A DNA stretch of 64,000 bases, from positions 558,001 through 622,000 of the forward strand of contig NZ_JACCAA010000001.1 in assembly GCF_013408415.1 (NCBI RefSeq). Reading direction: 5' to 3'. Below the pieces are notes generated by a model. The model did no database searches, was not told the DNA's origin, and worked only from the letters and a program-made list of their open reading frames with translations. A program made the translations under genes and the position numbers. Source of the stretch: Nocardioides daedukensis. GTDB lineage: Bacteria > Actinomycetota > Actinomycetes > Propionibacteriales > Nocardioidaceae. Below are positions 24,184 through 34,591 of the stretch, in pieces; position 1 is the first letter of the stretch, and every line of letters starts with the position of its first letter.

Positions 24184-25041
24184 TCAGATCAGGGGCGCGG
24201 CAGGGCCGTCGGGGCGCTGGTGGCGGGCAGCGATCACCCGGTCGGCGATCGCGGCGACCTCGTCGTCGGGCATCCGGTGGCCGCCATCGGCGGTGATCAC
24301 CTGCACGATCGGGAAGATCCGGCGGGCGGTGTCCGGACCGCCGGTCGCGGAGTCGTCGTCCGCGGCGTCGTAGAGCGCCTGGACCAGGGCGGTCACGCAC
24401 TCCTCGGCGGTGAGGTCCTCACGGTAGAGCTTCTTCAGGGCACCGCGAGCGAAGAGCGAACCCGAGCCGACCGAGTGGAACGCGGTCTCCTCGTAGCGTC
24501 CACCGGTGACGTCGTAGGAGAAGATCCGGCCCTGGTCGGTGGACAGGTCGAAGCCGGCGAACAGCGGCACCACCGACAACCCCTGCATGGCCATGCCCAG
24601 GTTGGCCCGGATGAGCGCGGCCAGGCGGTTGGCCTTGCCGTCCATCGAGAGCGTGGTGCCCTCGATCTTCTCGTAGTGCTCGAGCTCGGTGGCGAACAGT
24701 CGCACCATCTCGACCGCAAGACCGGCCGCACCGGCGATCCCCACGCAGCTGTACTCATCCGCAGGGAAGACCTTCTGGATGTCGCGCTGGGCGATGATGT
24801 TGCCCATCGTCGCCCGGCGGTCACCGGCCATCACCACACCACCGGGGAAGGTGGCGGCAACGATCGTGGTGCCGTGCGGGGCGAGGTCGCCCGCGTTGCC
24901 TTGCGGCATGGCTCGACTCGACGGCAGCAGGTCGGGCGCGTGTCCGGTGATGAACTCACTGAACGACGACGTGCCGGGGGTGAGGAACGAAGAGGGCAGG
25001 CGGGGGCCGTGGTCCGTCGCGCTCAAGGGATCACTCGCCAC
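24184..25041 (-). CDS. prcB: 20S proteasome beta subunit (catalytic)
   Basis: This is the proteolytic subunit. The 285-residue precursor is predicted to cleave itself between Gly57 and Thr58 (GTTIVAATF), making Thr58 the catalytic N-terminal nucleophile. The expected catalytic Asp and Lys are in [15 protein letters not shown]. The GTG start at 25041 overlaps the end of pup by 11 nt, coupling their translation. Confidence 0.96.
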   Translation of the reverse strand: MASDPLSATDHGPRLPSSFLTPGTSSFSEFITGHAPDLLPSSRAMPQGNAGDLAPHGTTIVAATFPGGVVMAGDRRATMGNIIAQRDIQKVFPADEYSCVGIAGAAGLAVEMVRLFATELEHYEKIEGTTLSMDGKANRLAALIRANLGMAMQGLSVVPLFAGFDLSTDQGRIFSYDVTGGRYEETAFHSVGSGSLFARGALKKLYREDLTAEECVTALVQALYDAADDDSATGGPDTARRIFPIVQVITADGGHRMPDDEVAAIADRVIAARHQRPDGPAAPLI

Positions 25042-25234
25042 CCTTCTGGATGAAGGACTTCACGAAGTCCTCGGCGTTGGTCTCGAGCACGTCATCGATC
25101 TCGTCGAGGATCGCGTCGATGTCCTCGTCGAGCTGCTCCTTGCGCTCGGCGACTGCCGACTCGGGGGCAACGGTCTCTTGTTCGACCGGGGCGTCCTCGG
25201 TCGACTTCTTCGGCTGCTTCTGCTCCTGTGCCAT
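25031..25234 (-). CDS. pup: prokaryotic ubiquitin-like protein Pup
   Basis: This 67-residue acidic, largely disordered protein is conjugated to proteins destined for the proteasome. The coiled-coil segment [20 protein letters not shown] binds the ARC/Mpa ATPase. The C-terminus is Gly-Gly-Glu: glutamate is encoded directly, whereas mycobacterial Pup ends in Gln and must be deamidated by Dop. ATG 25234 is chosen; the upstream frame (25252) is not Pup-like. Confidence 0.97.
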   Translation of the reverse strand: MAQEQKQPKKSTEDAPVEQETVAPESAVAERKEQLDEDIDAILDEIDDVLETNAEDFVKSFIQKGGE

Positions 25235-25271
25235 GTCTTCGACCCTATCCACTCGACGGATGAAAAACGCG

Positions 25272-26780
25272 TCAGTGCGTCAATGCACTGAAGAGTTGTT
25301 GTGCCGTGTCGCATCGGTCGATGAGCTGACCGACGTGTGCCTTGGTCCCTCGCAGCGGGTCCACGGTGGGCACACGCTGCAACGATTCGCGGCCCGGGAG
25401 GTCGAAGATCACCGAGTCCCAGGACGCAGCGGCGACCGAGTCGGCGTACTTCTCCAGGCAGCGTCCCCGGAAATAGGCGCGGGTGTCCTCGGGCGGGTCG
25501 TGCATGGCGTCCTCGGTGCCCTGCGGGTCGAGAAGGGTCTCGATCTTTCCCATCCGGACCAGCCGGTGGTAGAGCCCCTTCTCCGGGCGGATGTCGGCAT
25601 ATTGCAGGTCGATCAGGTGCAGCTTGGCGTCGTCCCAACCCATCCCGTCGCGGTCGCGGTAGTGGTTGAGAAGCTTGAGCTTTGCGACCCAGTCGAGCTC
25701 ACGCGCACACTCCATCGGGTCGCGCTCGAGCCGGGTCAGCACCGACTCCCACCGCTCCAGCACATCGACGGTCTGGGAGTCCGCATCGGACCCGAGCCGC
25801 TCGTCGACGAACTTGCGGGCCAGGTCGAGGTATTCCATCTGGAGCTGGACCCCGGTGAGCTTGCGACCGTCGTGGAGCGTGATCAGCTCCTTGCAGGTCG
25901 GGTCGTGGGAGACCGCGCGCAGGGCGGCGACCGAGCCCTCCACCGTGAGTGGGCGGGTGAGGTAACCCGCTTCGATCATCGACAGGACGAGGGCGGTCGA
26001 GCCGATCTTGAGGTAGGTGGAGACCTCGGAGAGGTTGGCGTCACCGATGATCACGTGCAACCGGCGATAGAGGTCCGGGTTGGCGTGCGGTTCGTCGCGG
26101 GTGTTGATGATCGGGCGCTTGAGGGTGGTCTCCAACCCGACCTCGACCTCGAAGAAGTCTGCACGCTGGCTGATCTGGAAGCCGTGCTCGCGACCGTCCT
26201 GCCCGATGCCGATGCGGCCGGCACCGGTGACCACCTGGCGGGAGACGAAGAACGGGATCAGGTGGCGCACGATGTCGGCGAACGGGGTCGAGCGCCGCAT
26301 CAGGTAGTTCTCGTGGGCGCCGTAGGAGACGCCCTTGTTGTCGGTGTTGTTCTTGTAGAGCAGGATCGGCGCGGCGCCGGGGACGCTGGAGGCACGCGCT
26401 GCGGCATCGAGCATGACCTGCTCCCCCGCCTTGTCCCATCGCACGATGTCCAGGGGCGTCGTGCACTCGGGCGTCGCATATTCGGGGTGGGCGTGGTCCA
26501 CGTAGAGCCGGGCACCGTTGGTGAGGATGATGTTGGCCAGCCCGAGGTCCTCGTCGGTCAGCTGGGTCGGGTCGGCGATCTGTCGCGCCATGTCGAACCC
26601 GCGGGCGTCGCGCAGTGGCGACTCCTCCTCGAAGTCCCACCGGGCCCGCCGTGCCTTCACCGTGGTGGTGGCATAGGCGTTCACCACCTGGGAACTGGCC
26701 ACCATCGGGTTGGCGTTCGGCTGTCCGGACACGGAGATGCCGTATTCGACCTCGGTGCCCATCACCCTTCTCACGCTCAT
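25272..26780 (-). CDS. dop: depupylase/deamidase Dop
   Basis: Dop removes Pup from conjugates and, where Pup ends in Gln, converts it to Glu. The 502-residue PafA paralogue has GTEVEYGISV at the N-terminus, an extra segment at about residues 38-75 consistent with the Dop loop, and the catalytic Asp95 in [14 protein letters not shown]. As Pup here ends in Glu, only the depupylase activity should be needed. ATG 26780 has TAGGCT 6 nt upstream (26787-26792, complementary). It leads dop-pup-prcB-prcA. Confidence 0.96.
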   Translation of the reverse strand: MSVRRVMGTEVEYGISVSGQPNANPMVASSQVVNAYATTTVKARRARWDFEEESPLRDARGFDMARQIADPTQLTDEDLGLANIILTNGARLYVDHAHPEYATPECTTPLDIVRWDKAGEQVMLDAAARASSVPGAAPILLYKNNTDNKGVSYGAHENYLMRRSTPFADIVRHLIPFFVSRQVVTGAGRIGIGQDGREHGFQISQRADFFEVEVGLETTLKRPIINTRDEPHANPDLYRRLHVIIGDANLSEVSTYLKIGSTALVLSMIEAGYLTRPLTVEGSVAALRAVSHDPTCKELITLHDGRKLTGVQLQMEYLDLARKFVDERLGSDADSQTVDVLERWESVLTRLERDPMECARELDWVAKLKLLNHYRDRDGMGWDDAKLHLIDLQYADIRPEKGLYHRLVRMGKIETLLDPQGTEDAMHDPPEDTRAYFRGRCLEKYADSVAAASWDSVIFDLPGRESLQRVPTVDPLRGTKAHVGQLIDRCDTAQQLFSALTH

Positions 26781-26865
26781 GCTTCGAGCCTACTCGTCAT
26801 CGGCGACAGCGCTCAGGGTCCGCGCCGGGCGACGTACATCCACTCAGGCCACTACCGTGGCGGGC

Positions 26866-27498
26866 ATGGGCTACTGGACTGACCGTGTCGTTCCGCGACT
26901 CACCGACGTCGCCTTGTCCTCGCAGAAGATCTCCGACCTCCGGGCGCGAGCCTGTGCTGGCCTGTCCGGGCGGGTGCTCGAGATCGGATTCGGCTCCGGG
27001 CTCAACCTTCCCCACCTGCCCGCCGCGGTCACCGGACTCGAGGCGGTCGAGCCATCCGAGCTCGGCTGGTCGCGCTCGGAGGTACGTCGTACTGCCTCGG
27101 CCGTTCCGGTGAGTCGGGTCGGCCTGGACGGTCAATCGATCGCCTCATCCCAGACCTATGACTCGGCCCTGGTCACGTTCACCCTCTGCACGGTGCCGGA
27201 TGCCGAGCGGGCACTCGCCGAGATCGTCCGTCTGCTCCGACCTGGCGGACGCCTGCACTTCCTCGAGCACGGCCTCTCCCCCGATGACGGGGTGGCGAGA
27301 TGGCAGCGCCGCCTGAACGGCATACAGGGGCTTGCCTGTGGCGGGTGCCAGCTGACCAAGGACGTGCCGCGTCTCGTCGAGGCAGCCGGACTCGACATCG
27401 TCACGCTCGAAGCGCGATATCTGCAGCCCGGCCCCGCGCCCACGCGGGCGTGGTCCTACGGGTTCCTCGGCGCAGCGGAGCGCCCGAGCGCCCGCTGA
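26866..27498 (+). CDS. class I SAM-dependent methyltransferase
   Basis: This 210-residue protein has the SAM-binding Rossmann motif I (VLEIGFGSGLNLPHLP), an acidic motif II (LEAVEPSE), and a Methyltransf_11-type core (ALVTFTLCTVPDAERALAEIVRLLRPGGRLHFLEHG). The pattern resembles small-molecule or thiol methyltransferases; the substrate is unknown. ATG 26866 has TACCGT 7 nt upstream (26853-26858), implying a leaderless transcript divergent from dop. It interrupts the proteasome locus on the opposite strand. Confidence 0.88.
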   Translation: MGYWTDRVVPRLTDVALSSQKISDLRARACAGLSGRVLEIGFGSGLNLPHLPAAVTGLEAVEPSELGWSRSEVRRTASAVPVSRVGLDGQSIASSQTYDSALVTFTLCTVPDAERALAEIVRLLRPGGRLHFLEHGLSPDDGVARWQRRLNGIQGLACGGCQLTKDVPRLVEAAGLDIVTLEARYLQPGPAPTRAWSYGFLGAAERPSAR

Positions 27499-27501
27499 GG
27501 G

Positions 27502-29241
27502 TCAGAGATATTGACCCGTGTTCGCCACCGTGTCGATCGACCGTCCGGGCTCGGTGCCCTGCTTGCCGGTGATCAGGGTGCGGATGAAGACGATCCGCTC
27601 ACCCTTCTTGCCGGAGATGCGCGCCCAGTCGTCGGGGTTGGTGGTGTTGGGCAGGTCCTCGTTCTCCTTGAACTCGTCGACACACGCCTGGAGCATGTGC
27701 TGGACCCTGAGCCCGCGCTGGTTGTGGTCGAGGAGGTCCTTGATCGCCATCTTCTTGGCCCGGTCGACGATGTTCTGGATCATCGCGCCGGAGTTGAAGT
27801 CCTTGAAGTAGAGGACTTCCTTGTCGCCGTTGGCATAGGTGACCTCGAGGAAGCGGTTCTCCTCGGTCTCGGTGTACATCCGCTCCACGGTCGCGCGGAT
27901 CATCCCGTCCACGCACGCCTCGGGGTGACCACCGAACTCGGCCAGGTCGTCGGCGTGCAGCGGCAGGTCGGGGGTGAGGTACTTGCTGAAGATGTCGCGG
28001 GCCGACTCGGCGTCGGGACGCTCGATCTTGATCTTCACATCTAGCCGACCGGGACGCAGGATGGCCGGATCGATCATGTCCTCACGGTTGGAGGCCCCGA
28101 TGACGAGCACGTTCTCGAGCAGCTCGACGCCGTCGATCTCGCTGAGCAGCTGCGGGACGATCGTGTTCTCCACGTCGGAGGACACTCCGGAACCACGGGT
28201 GCGGAACAGCGAGTCCATCTCGTCGAAGAAGACGATGACGGGGGTGCCCTCGGAGGCCTTCTCGCGGGCCCGCTGGAAGACCAGCCGGATGTGCCGCTCG
28301 GTCTCGCCGACATATTTGTTGAGCAGCTCGGGGCCCTTGATGTTGAGGAAGTAGGACTTCCCCTCCTGCCCGGTCTTCGCGGCGACCTTCTTGGCCAGCG
28401 AGTTGGCCACGGCCTTGGCGATCAACGTCTTGCCGCATCCGGGAGGCCCGTAGAGCAGCACACCCTTGGGCGGCTTGAGCTGGTGCTCCTTGAACAGCTC
28501 GGGGTGGAGATAGGGCAGCTCGACGGCGTCGCGGATCTGGTCGATCTGGCCGATCAGTCCGCCGATCGCGGAGTAGTCGATGTCCGGGACCTCTTCGAGG
28601 ACGAGCTCCTCGACCTCGGACTTCGGGACCTTCTCATAGGCATAGCCGGACCGGGAGTCGAGCAGCAGCGAGTCCCCCGCGCGCAGCTTCTCGCCGCGCA
28701 ACGGCTCGGCCAGTCGCACGACCCGTTCCTCGTCGGCATTCGCGATGACCAGGACCCGGTCGCCGTCGGCGAGGATCTCCTTGAGCATCACGACCTCGCC
28801 GATCTTCTCGAACGCCATCGCGGCCACGACGTTGAGCGCCTCGTTGAGCATGACCTCCTGGCCACGCTGGAGCTCGTCGATCTCGACGTTGGGGCTGACC
28901 GTCACCCGCAGCTTGCGACCGCCGGTGAACACGTCGACCGTGTCGTCGTCGTTGCGCGAGAGGAAGGTGCCGAATCCGGCCGGCGGCTGGGCCAGGCGGT
29001 CGACCTCGTCCTTGAGGGTCAGGATCTGGTCGCGTGCCTCGCGCAGGGTCTGGGCGAGCCGCTCGTTCTGCGAGGTGACCGCAGCCAGCGAACGCTGGGT
29101 GTCGGCCAGTCGCTGGTCGAGGAGCCGCGACTGGGCTGGTCCGTCGGCCAGCCTCCTGCGCAGGTCAGTGACCTCTGCCTCCAGGAACCTCACCTGGGCG
29201 GTGAGCTCCTCGGGACTGCGTGAGTCTTCTGATGCCGTCAT
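27502..29241 (-). CDS. arc: proteasomal AAA ATPase ARC/Mpa
   Basis: This hexameric ATPase recognises Pup, unfolds conjugates and feeds them to the 20S core. The 579-residue protein has an N-terminal coiled coil (about 10-75), two OB domains, one AAA module with Walker A (GPPGCGKT) and Walker B ([12 protein letters not shown]), and a C-terminal Gly-Gln-Tyr-Leu that opens the proteasome gate in mycobacteria. ATG 29241 is chosen because GGAGG lies about 9 nt before it; an in-frame ATG at 29247 is too close to that site. Confidence 0.97.
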   Translation of the reverse strand: MTASEDSRSPEELTAQVRFLEAEVTDLRRRLADGPAQSRLLDQRLADTQRSLAAVTSQNERLAQTLREARDQILTLKDEVDRLAQPPAGFGTFLSRNDDDTVDVFTGGRKLRVTVSPNVEIDELQRGQEVMLNEALNVVAAMAFEKIGEVVMLKEILADGDRVLVIANADEERVVRLAEPLRGEKLRAGDSLLLDSRSGYAYEKVPKSEVEELVLEEVPDIDYSAIGGLIGQIDQIRDAVELPYLHPELFKEHQLKPPKGVLLYGPPGCGKTLIAKAVANSLAKKVAAKTGQEGKSYFLNIKGPELLNKYVGETERHIRLVFQRAREKASEGTPVIVFFDEMDSLFRTRGSGVSSDVENTIVPQLLSEIDGVELLENVLVIGASNREDMIDPAILRPGRLDVKIKIERPDAESARDIFSKYLTPDLPLHADDLAEFGGHPEACVDGMIRATVERMYTETEENRFLEVTYANGDKEVLYFKDFNSGAMIQNIVDRAKKMAIKDLLDHNQRGLRVQHMLQACVDEFKENEDLPNTTNPDDWARISGKKGERIVFIRTLITGKQGTEPGRSIDTVANTGQYL

Positions 29242-29316
29242 GTGCATCCACCTCCTGCGTCGTGCTTGTGACCTTACCCATTCAGAAAAGGAACGGAAGT
29301 GGTTCGACGCAGGTGT

Positions 29317-29332
29317 CGGCAAGGATTTGCCG
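29317..29332 (-). terminator. short hairpin between trmI and arc
   Basis: CGGCAA (29317-29322) pairs with TTGCCG (29327-29332) around a 4-nt loop, 21 nt past the trmI stop. It may end trmI transcription or attenuate read-through into arc. Confidence 0.35.
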
Positions 29333-29352
29333 GTGTCGTGACGACGAGTGGG

Positions 29353-30312
29353 TCAGTCCTCCACCGGCTCGACGTACACGCCGTCCGGCCGGGGCCCCAA
29401 GTAGTCGGGGCCATATGCACCCGGTGCCGGGCGACGCTTCTTGCGCGGGGCGGTCTCACCGGGAGCCATCCTGCGGGCGGTGACCAGGAACGCGGTGTGG
29501 CCGATCATCTTGTGACCGGGGCGGACCGCGAGGCCCTCGACGTGCCAGTCGCGCACGAGCGACTCCCAGGGCTGGGGCTCGGTGAACCCGCCGTGGACGC
29601 GCAGGGTCTCGACGTAGCGCGACAGCTGGGTGGTGGTCGCGACATAGGCCACCACGATGCCGCCGGGGACGAGGGCGTCGGCGACCGCGTCGATGCACTC
29701 CCAAGGGGCGAGCATGTCGAGGATGATCCGGTCCACCCGCTCGCCGGAGGCTGGCAGCGCCTCCTGCAGGTCGCCCAGGCGCAGGTCCCAGGCCGGGTGG
29801 GTCTCGCCCTCGGGCGCGTGGAAGAACTGGTTCACGTTGCGGCGGGCGACGTCGGCGAACTCCTCGCGGCGCTCCCACGAGATCACCTTGCCGAAGGGGC
29901 CGACCGCACGCAGCAGCGAGCAGGTCAGGGCGCCCGAGCCGACCCCGGCCTCGACCACGCGAGCGCCGGGGAAGATGTCACCCATCGCCACGATCTGGGC
30001 GGCGTCCTTGGGATAGACCACGGCCGCGCCGCGCGGCATCGACACGACGAACTCGGAGAGCAACGGACGGAAGACGAGATATTCGCCGCCCGCGGAGGAG
30101 ACGACGGTGAAGCCCTCCTCGCGCCCGATCAGCTCATCGTGCTCGATGTGACCACGGTTGCTGAAGAATCGCTTGCCCGGCGTCAGCTCGAAGTTGTGGC
30201 GGCGTCCCTTCTGGTCGGTCAGCCGAACCCACTCACCCACCCGCAGGGGGCCACGGTGCACGCCTGCCCAGGCCTCGGTGGGGACGTCGGGGAGCTGTTG
30301 CTGGTCGGACAT
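29353..30312 (-). CDS. trmI: tRNA (adenine-58-N1)-methyltransferase TrmI
   Basis: It methylates A58 in the T-loop of tRNAs. The 319-residue protein has an N-terminal beta domain (GPLRVGEWVRLTDQKGRRHNFELTPGKRFFSNRGHI) and a SAM-binding domain (VVEAGVGSGALTCSLLRAVG, then ILDMLAPWECIDAVADALVPGG). A basic tail follows. ATG 30312 is chosen; TAAGGT 7 nt upstream overlaps the stop codon of the upstream protease gene, a possible internal leaderless promoter. The trmI-arc neighbourhood is common in actinobacteria. Confidence 0.94.
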   Translation of the reverse strand: MSDQQQLPDVPTEAWAGVHRGPLRVGEWVRLTDQKGRRHNFELTPGKRFFSNRGHIEHDELIGREEGFTVVSSAGGEYLVFRPLLSEFVVSMPRGAAVVYPKDAAQIVAMGDIFPGARVVEAGVGSGALTCSLLRAVGPFGKVISWERREEFADVARRNVNQFFHAPEGETHPAWDLRLGDLQEALPASGERVDRIILDMLAPWECIDAVADALVPGGIVVAYVATTTQLSRYVETLRVHGGFTEPQPWESLVRDWHVEGLAVRPGHKMIGHTAFLVTARRMAPGETAPRKKRRPAPGAYGPDYLGPRPDGVYVEPVED

Positions 30313-30322
30313 GAGCGGCACC

Positions 30323-31483
30323 TTACTGGTGGCGCTCGGTGAATGCGCGATCGACGTCGGCTGTTGCCAGCACCCCATAGATGCTGCCGTCTTCCTCGAG
30401 CAGGAGGTATTCGTGGGCAGGCAGCCGGGTGATCGCGCGGATCAGGTCCTCGCCGGCGAGTCCCACGGGCAGGGTGAGCCCGGCCTCGAGGCTGCGCGCG
30501 ATGGTCGAGACGGCGACCCACGGACGGCGTTCCTCGGGCACGGCCAGGAGCGCGGCCTCGTTGACGATGCCGATCGGGTCACCGGAACGGTCCAGCGTGA
30601 CGATGCCGCCGGACCCGGACTCCTGGGCACGACGTACGGCCTCGGCCACCGGCATCTCCTCGGGCACGGCGAGCGTCTTGCGGGCCAGCTTCCGGGCGAC
30701 GATCCCGGGCAGTCGGCGGCGCAGCTTGGCGCCCTGCATCGAGGCCGTGGCCCCGGAGTAGAGGAAGACGGCGATGATGAACGCCAGCAGATAGTCGAAC
30801 AGGCTCGGGGTGACCCCGAGGACGTGCTGCATGAACAGCGGCCAGGCCAGGGCGAGCACTGCGGTGATCCGGCCGCCCCATCCGGCCGCGATGGTGCCGC
30901 GGTGCGCGTTACCGCTGATCCCCCAGACGGCCGACTTCAGCACCCGGCCACCGTCGAGCGGCAGGCCCGGGACGAGGTTGAGGACTCCCACCAGGAGGTT
31001 GGCCCCTGCCAGGCCCTCGACGCAGAGCCTGAGCACTCCGTCGGGGGTGACGAACCAGAGCGGGATGGCGAGCAGCCCGACCGCGATCGAGGTGATCGGG
31101 CCGACCACGGCGATCCAGAACTCGTGCTTGGGTCGGCGCGCCTCGCCCTCGATCATGGTGGCGCCGCCGAGGAAGTGCAGGGTGATCGAGGAGACGGGAT
31201 AGCCGTAGTGCCGCGCGACGATGGCGTGCGAGGCCTCGTGCAGCAGGACCGAGAGGTAGAGCACGACAGCGAACGCCAGACCGGCGACGTACTTCCAGGC
31301 TCCCAGGCCCGGCTGCACGGCGTCCACGCGCGGAGCGAGGACGACCGCGATCAGGCCCGCGATCAGGAACCAGGACGAGGTGACCAGGACGTCGACCCCG
31401 ACGATCGAGCCGACCTTGATCGTGCCCGGCGGGCGTGGACGCATGGGCGTCCGGTCGGACTGCAATTGATCGTCTACTGGCAC
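30323..31483 (-). CDS. site-2 protease (M50) with CBS domains
   Basis: This intramembrane zinc metalloprotease has 386 residues. The zinc motif HEASH is in the VLYLSVLLHEASHAIVARHYG helix, and the third ligand is in NLVPGLPLDGGRVL. About five to six membrane helices are followed by a CBS pair (about residues 250-380). The layout resembles mycobacterial Rip3-type proteases, which may clip anti-sigma factors; the CBS pair suggests nucleotide control. The start is GTG 31483 or ATG 31444; neither has a clear ribosome site. Confidence 0.9.
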   Translation of the reverse strand: MPVDDQLQSDRTPMRPRPPGTIKVGSIVGVDVLVTSSWFLIAGLIAVVLAPRVDAVQPGLGAWKYVAGLAFAVVLYLSVLLHEASHAIVARHYGYPVSSITLHFLGGATMIEGEARRPKHEFWIAVVGPITSIAVGLLAIPLWFVTPDGVLRLCVEGLAGANLLVGVLNLVPGLPLDGGRVLKSAVWGISGNAHRGTIAAGWGGRITAVLALAWPLFMQHVLGVTPSLFDYLLAFIIAVFLYSGATASMQGAKLRRRLPGIVARKLARKTLAVPEEMPVAEAVRRAQESGSGGIVTLDRSGDPIGIVNEAALLAVPEERRPWVAVSTIARSLEAGLTLPVGLAGEDLIRAITRLPAHEYLLLEEDGSIYGVLATADVDRAFTERHQ

Positions 31484-31587
31484 ATGCTGAGGTTATCGGA
31501 CGCCTGCGCACGCTGAGGTCGATGTCAGTGCCGTGACCTAGGGTTCATCACGATCCCCGGACCGGGGCAGCACTGCTTGGAGAACCG

Positions 31588-32481
31588 ATGAGCCAATCCC
31601 CCGCCGAACGCCATTCGACCCCGGTCGACGGTGTCGAGGTGCTGGGCGCGCTGTCTCCCAGCCGGGCCGGTGACTTCATGACCTGCCCGCTGCTCTACCG
31701 CTACCGCACCATCGACAGGTTCCCCGAGGAGCCCTCCGCCGACGCGATCCGGGGCACGCTGGTGCACAAGGTGCTCGAGGACCTCTTCGACCTGCCGGCC
31801 GCAGAACGTACGCCGCAGCGCGCCGCGGGCATGTTGTCGCCGGCGTGGGAGGCACTGGTCGAGGCCGAACCAGTGGTCGCGCAGCTCTTCGAGCCGCCCG
31901 AGGGAGTCGCTCCCCTGGACTTCGAGAAGTGGCTGGCCACTGCGGGTGAGGCGCTGGAGAAATATTTCCAGCTCGAGGACCCCACCCGCCTCGAGCCCGC
32001 CGAGCGCGAGCTCTATGTGGAGACGCTCCTCGACTCCAAGCTGTTGCTCCGCGGCTTCATCGATCGTCTCGACGTCGCCCCCAACGGGATGATCAGGGTC
32101 GTCGACTACAAGTCCGGACGCGCTCCCAGCGAGCTCTTCGAGGGCAAGGCCCTGTTCCAGATGAAGTTCTATGCGCTGGTGCTCTGGCGCACCCGCGGCG
32201 TCGTCCCGGCCATGCTGCAGCTGATCTATCTCGGCAGCGGCGACGTCCTGCGCTATGTCCCCGACGAGGCCGACCTGCTGGCGACCCAGCGCAAGGTCGA
32301 GGCCGTCTGGCATGCCATCCGCAACGCCGAGCTCTCCGGCGATTGGCGACCGCGCAAGAGCAGGCTGTGCGACTGGTGCAGCTATCAGGACAAGTGCCCG
32401 GAGTTCGGTGGCGAGATCCCGCCGCTGCCGATCTTCCAGATCGAGACCCCACCGGCAGCCGGGCCCGACGACGCGAGCTGA
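31588..32481 (+). CDS. RecB/Cas4-like Fe-S nuclease (PD-(D/E)XK)
   Basis: This 297-residue protein has the PDDEXK nuclease core: RGTLVHKVLEDLF, then GFIDRLDV and VVDYKSGRAP (catalytic Asp and Lys). A Cys near the N-terminus (FMTCPLLYRYR) and the C-terminal cluster CDWCSYQDKC would bind a 4Fe-4S cluster, as in AddB and Cas4. It probably acts in DNA repair; no CRISPR genes are near. A TAGGGT box at 31538-31543 suggests the promoter, and a CCCCGG/CCGGGG hairpin lies in the leader; SD GGAG precedes ATG. Confidence 0.88.
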   Translation: MSQSPAERHSTPVDGVEVLGALSPSRAGDFMTCPLLYRYRTIDRFPEEPSADAIRGTLVHKVLEDLFDLPAAERTPQRAAGMLSPAWEALVEAEPVVAQLFEPPEGVAPLDFEKWLATAGEALEKYFQLEDPTRLEPAERELYVETLLDSKLLLRGFIDRLDVAPNGMIRVVDYKSGRAPSELFEGKALFQMKFYALVLWRTRGVVPAMLQLIYLGSGDVLRYVPDEADLLATQRKVEAVWHAIRNAELSGDWRPRKSRLCDWCSYQDKCPEFGGEIPPLPIFQIETPPAAGPDDAS

Positions 32482-32500
32482 CCCCAAGCCAGGCTGGCGG

Positions 32501-33573
<1,073 letters not shown>

Positions 33574-33577
<4 letters not shown>

Positions 33578-34587
33578 GCGGTCACCTCGTCACGTCGGAC
33601 GGCCTCGAGCGGGTGGTGGCAGCGCAAGTCGCGATCCCCTGTCGGTTCGAGCTTGGGTGGGACGGTCCGGCAGGTCTCGTCGGCGTTCTGGCACCGGGGC
33701 GCGAAGGCACACCCCTGGGTCCACGGCAGCGTCTGCGTCGGGGAGCCGGGGATCGGTCGCAACGGGGCGCCCTTGCCGGCGTCGAGGCGGGGAATGCTCT
33801 CCAGCAGCCCCCCGGTGTAGGGGTGGCGTGGGGTGGCGAACAGCTCGTGACGCGCCGCCGACTCGACGATGCGTCCGGAATACATCACGTTCACCTCGTC
33901 GCACAGCCCGGCCACGACCCCGAGGTCGTGGGTGATCATCAGCAGTGCAGCGTTCGTGTCCGCGACCAGGTCCTTGAGCACCTCGAGCACCTGGGCCTGG
34001 ATGGTGACGTCGAGTGCCGTCGTCGGCTCGTCGGCGATCAGCAGCTTTGGCTCGCACGCGAGCGCGATCGCGATCAGGACGCGCTGCCGCATGCCCCCGG
34101 ACAGCTGGTGGGGATATTCGCCCACCCGGCGTGCCGGGTCCGGGATGCCGACCATCTCGAGCAGGTCGATCGCGCGGAGGGTGGCGGCCTTCTTGTCCAG
34201 GCCCAGGTGGCGACGGAGCACCTCGGTGAGCTGCAGACCGATCTTGACCACGGGGTTGAGCGAGGTCATCGGGTCCTGGAAGACCATCGCGATGTCCTTG
34301 CCCCGCAGCCCGGCCATCTCCTTCGAGCCCAACGACAACAGGTCGCGGCCGGCGTACAGAACCTCGCCCTCGACCTTCGAGCTGCGTGCGGGCAAGAGCC
34401 CCATGATCGCCAAGGACGTCACCGACTTGCCGCTGCCCGACTCGCCCACAAGGCCGAGGTGCTGGCCGGGGCGGATCTCGAAGGAGACCTCGTCCACCGC
34501 GCGCACCGGACGGGTGCCGCGGCTGCTGAACGTCACGCTGAGGTTGCGTACGGCGAGCAGTGGCTGGTCATCATGTGTCCTGCTCAT
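33574..34587 (-). CDS. oligopeptide ABC importer ATPase (DppD/OppD type)
   Basis: This is the first ATPase of the importer, 337 residues. It has Walker A (GLVGESGSGKSVTSLA), signature LSGGMRQRVLIAIA, Walker B (LLIADEPTTALD) and the oligo_HPY tail (GCAFAPRCQNADETC). ATG 34587 is chosen because it starts 4 nt after the permease stop; the longer frame upstream overlaps the permease. Confidence 0.94.
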
Positions 34588-34591
34588 CTCG

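Noticed and set aside
31588..32481. Cas4 gene
   Set aside because: The Fe-S nuclease pattern is shared with AddB/RecB-like proteins, and no CRISPR array or other cas gene is in the window.
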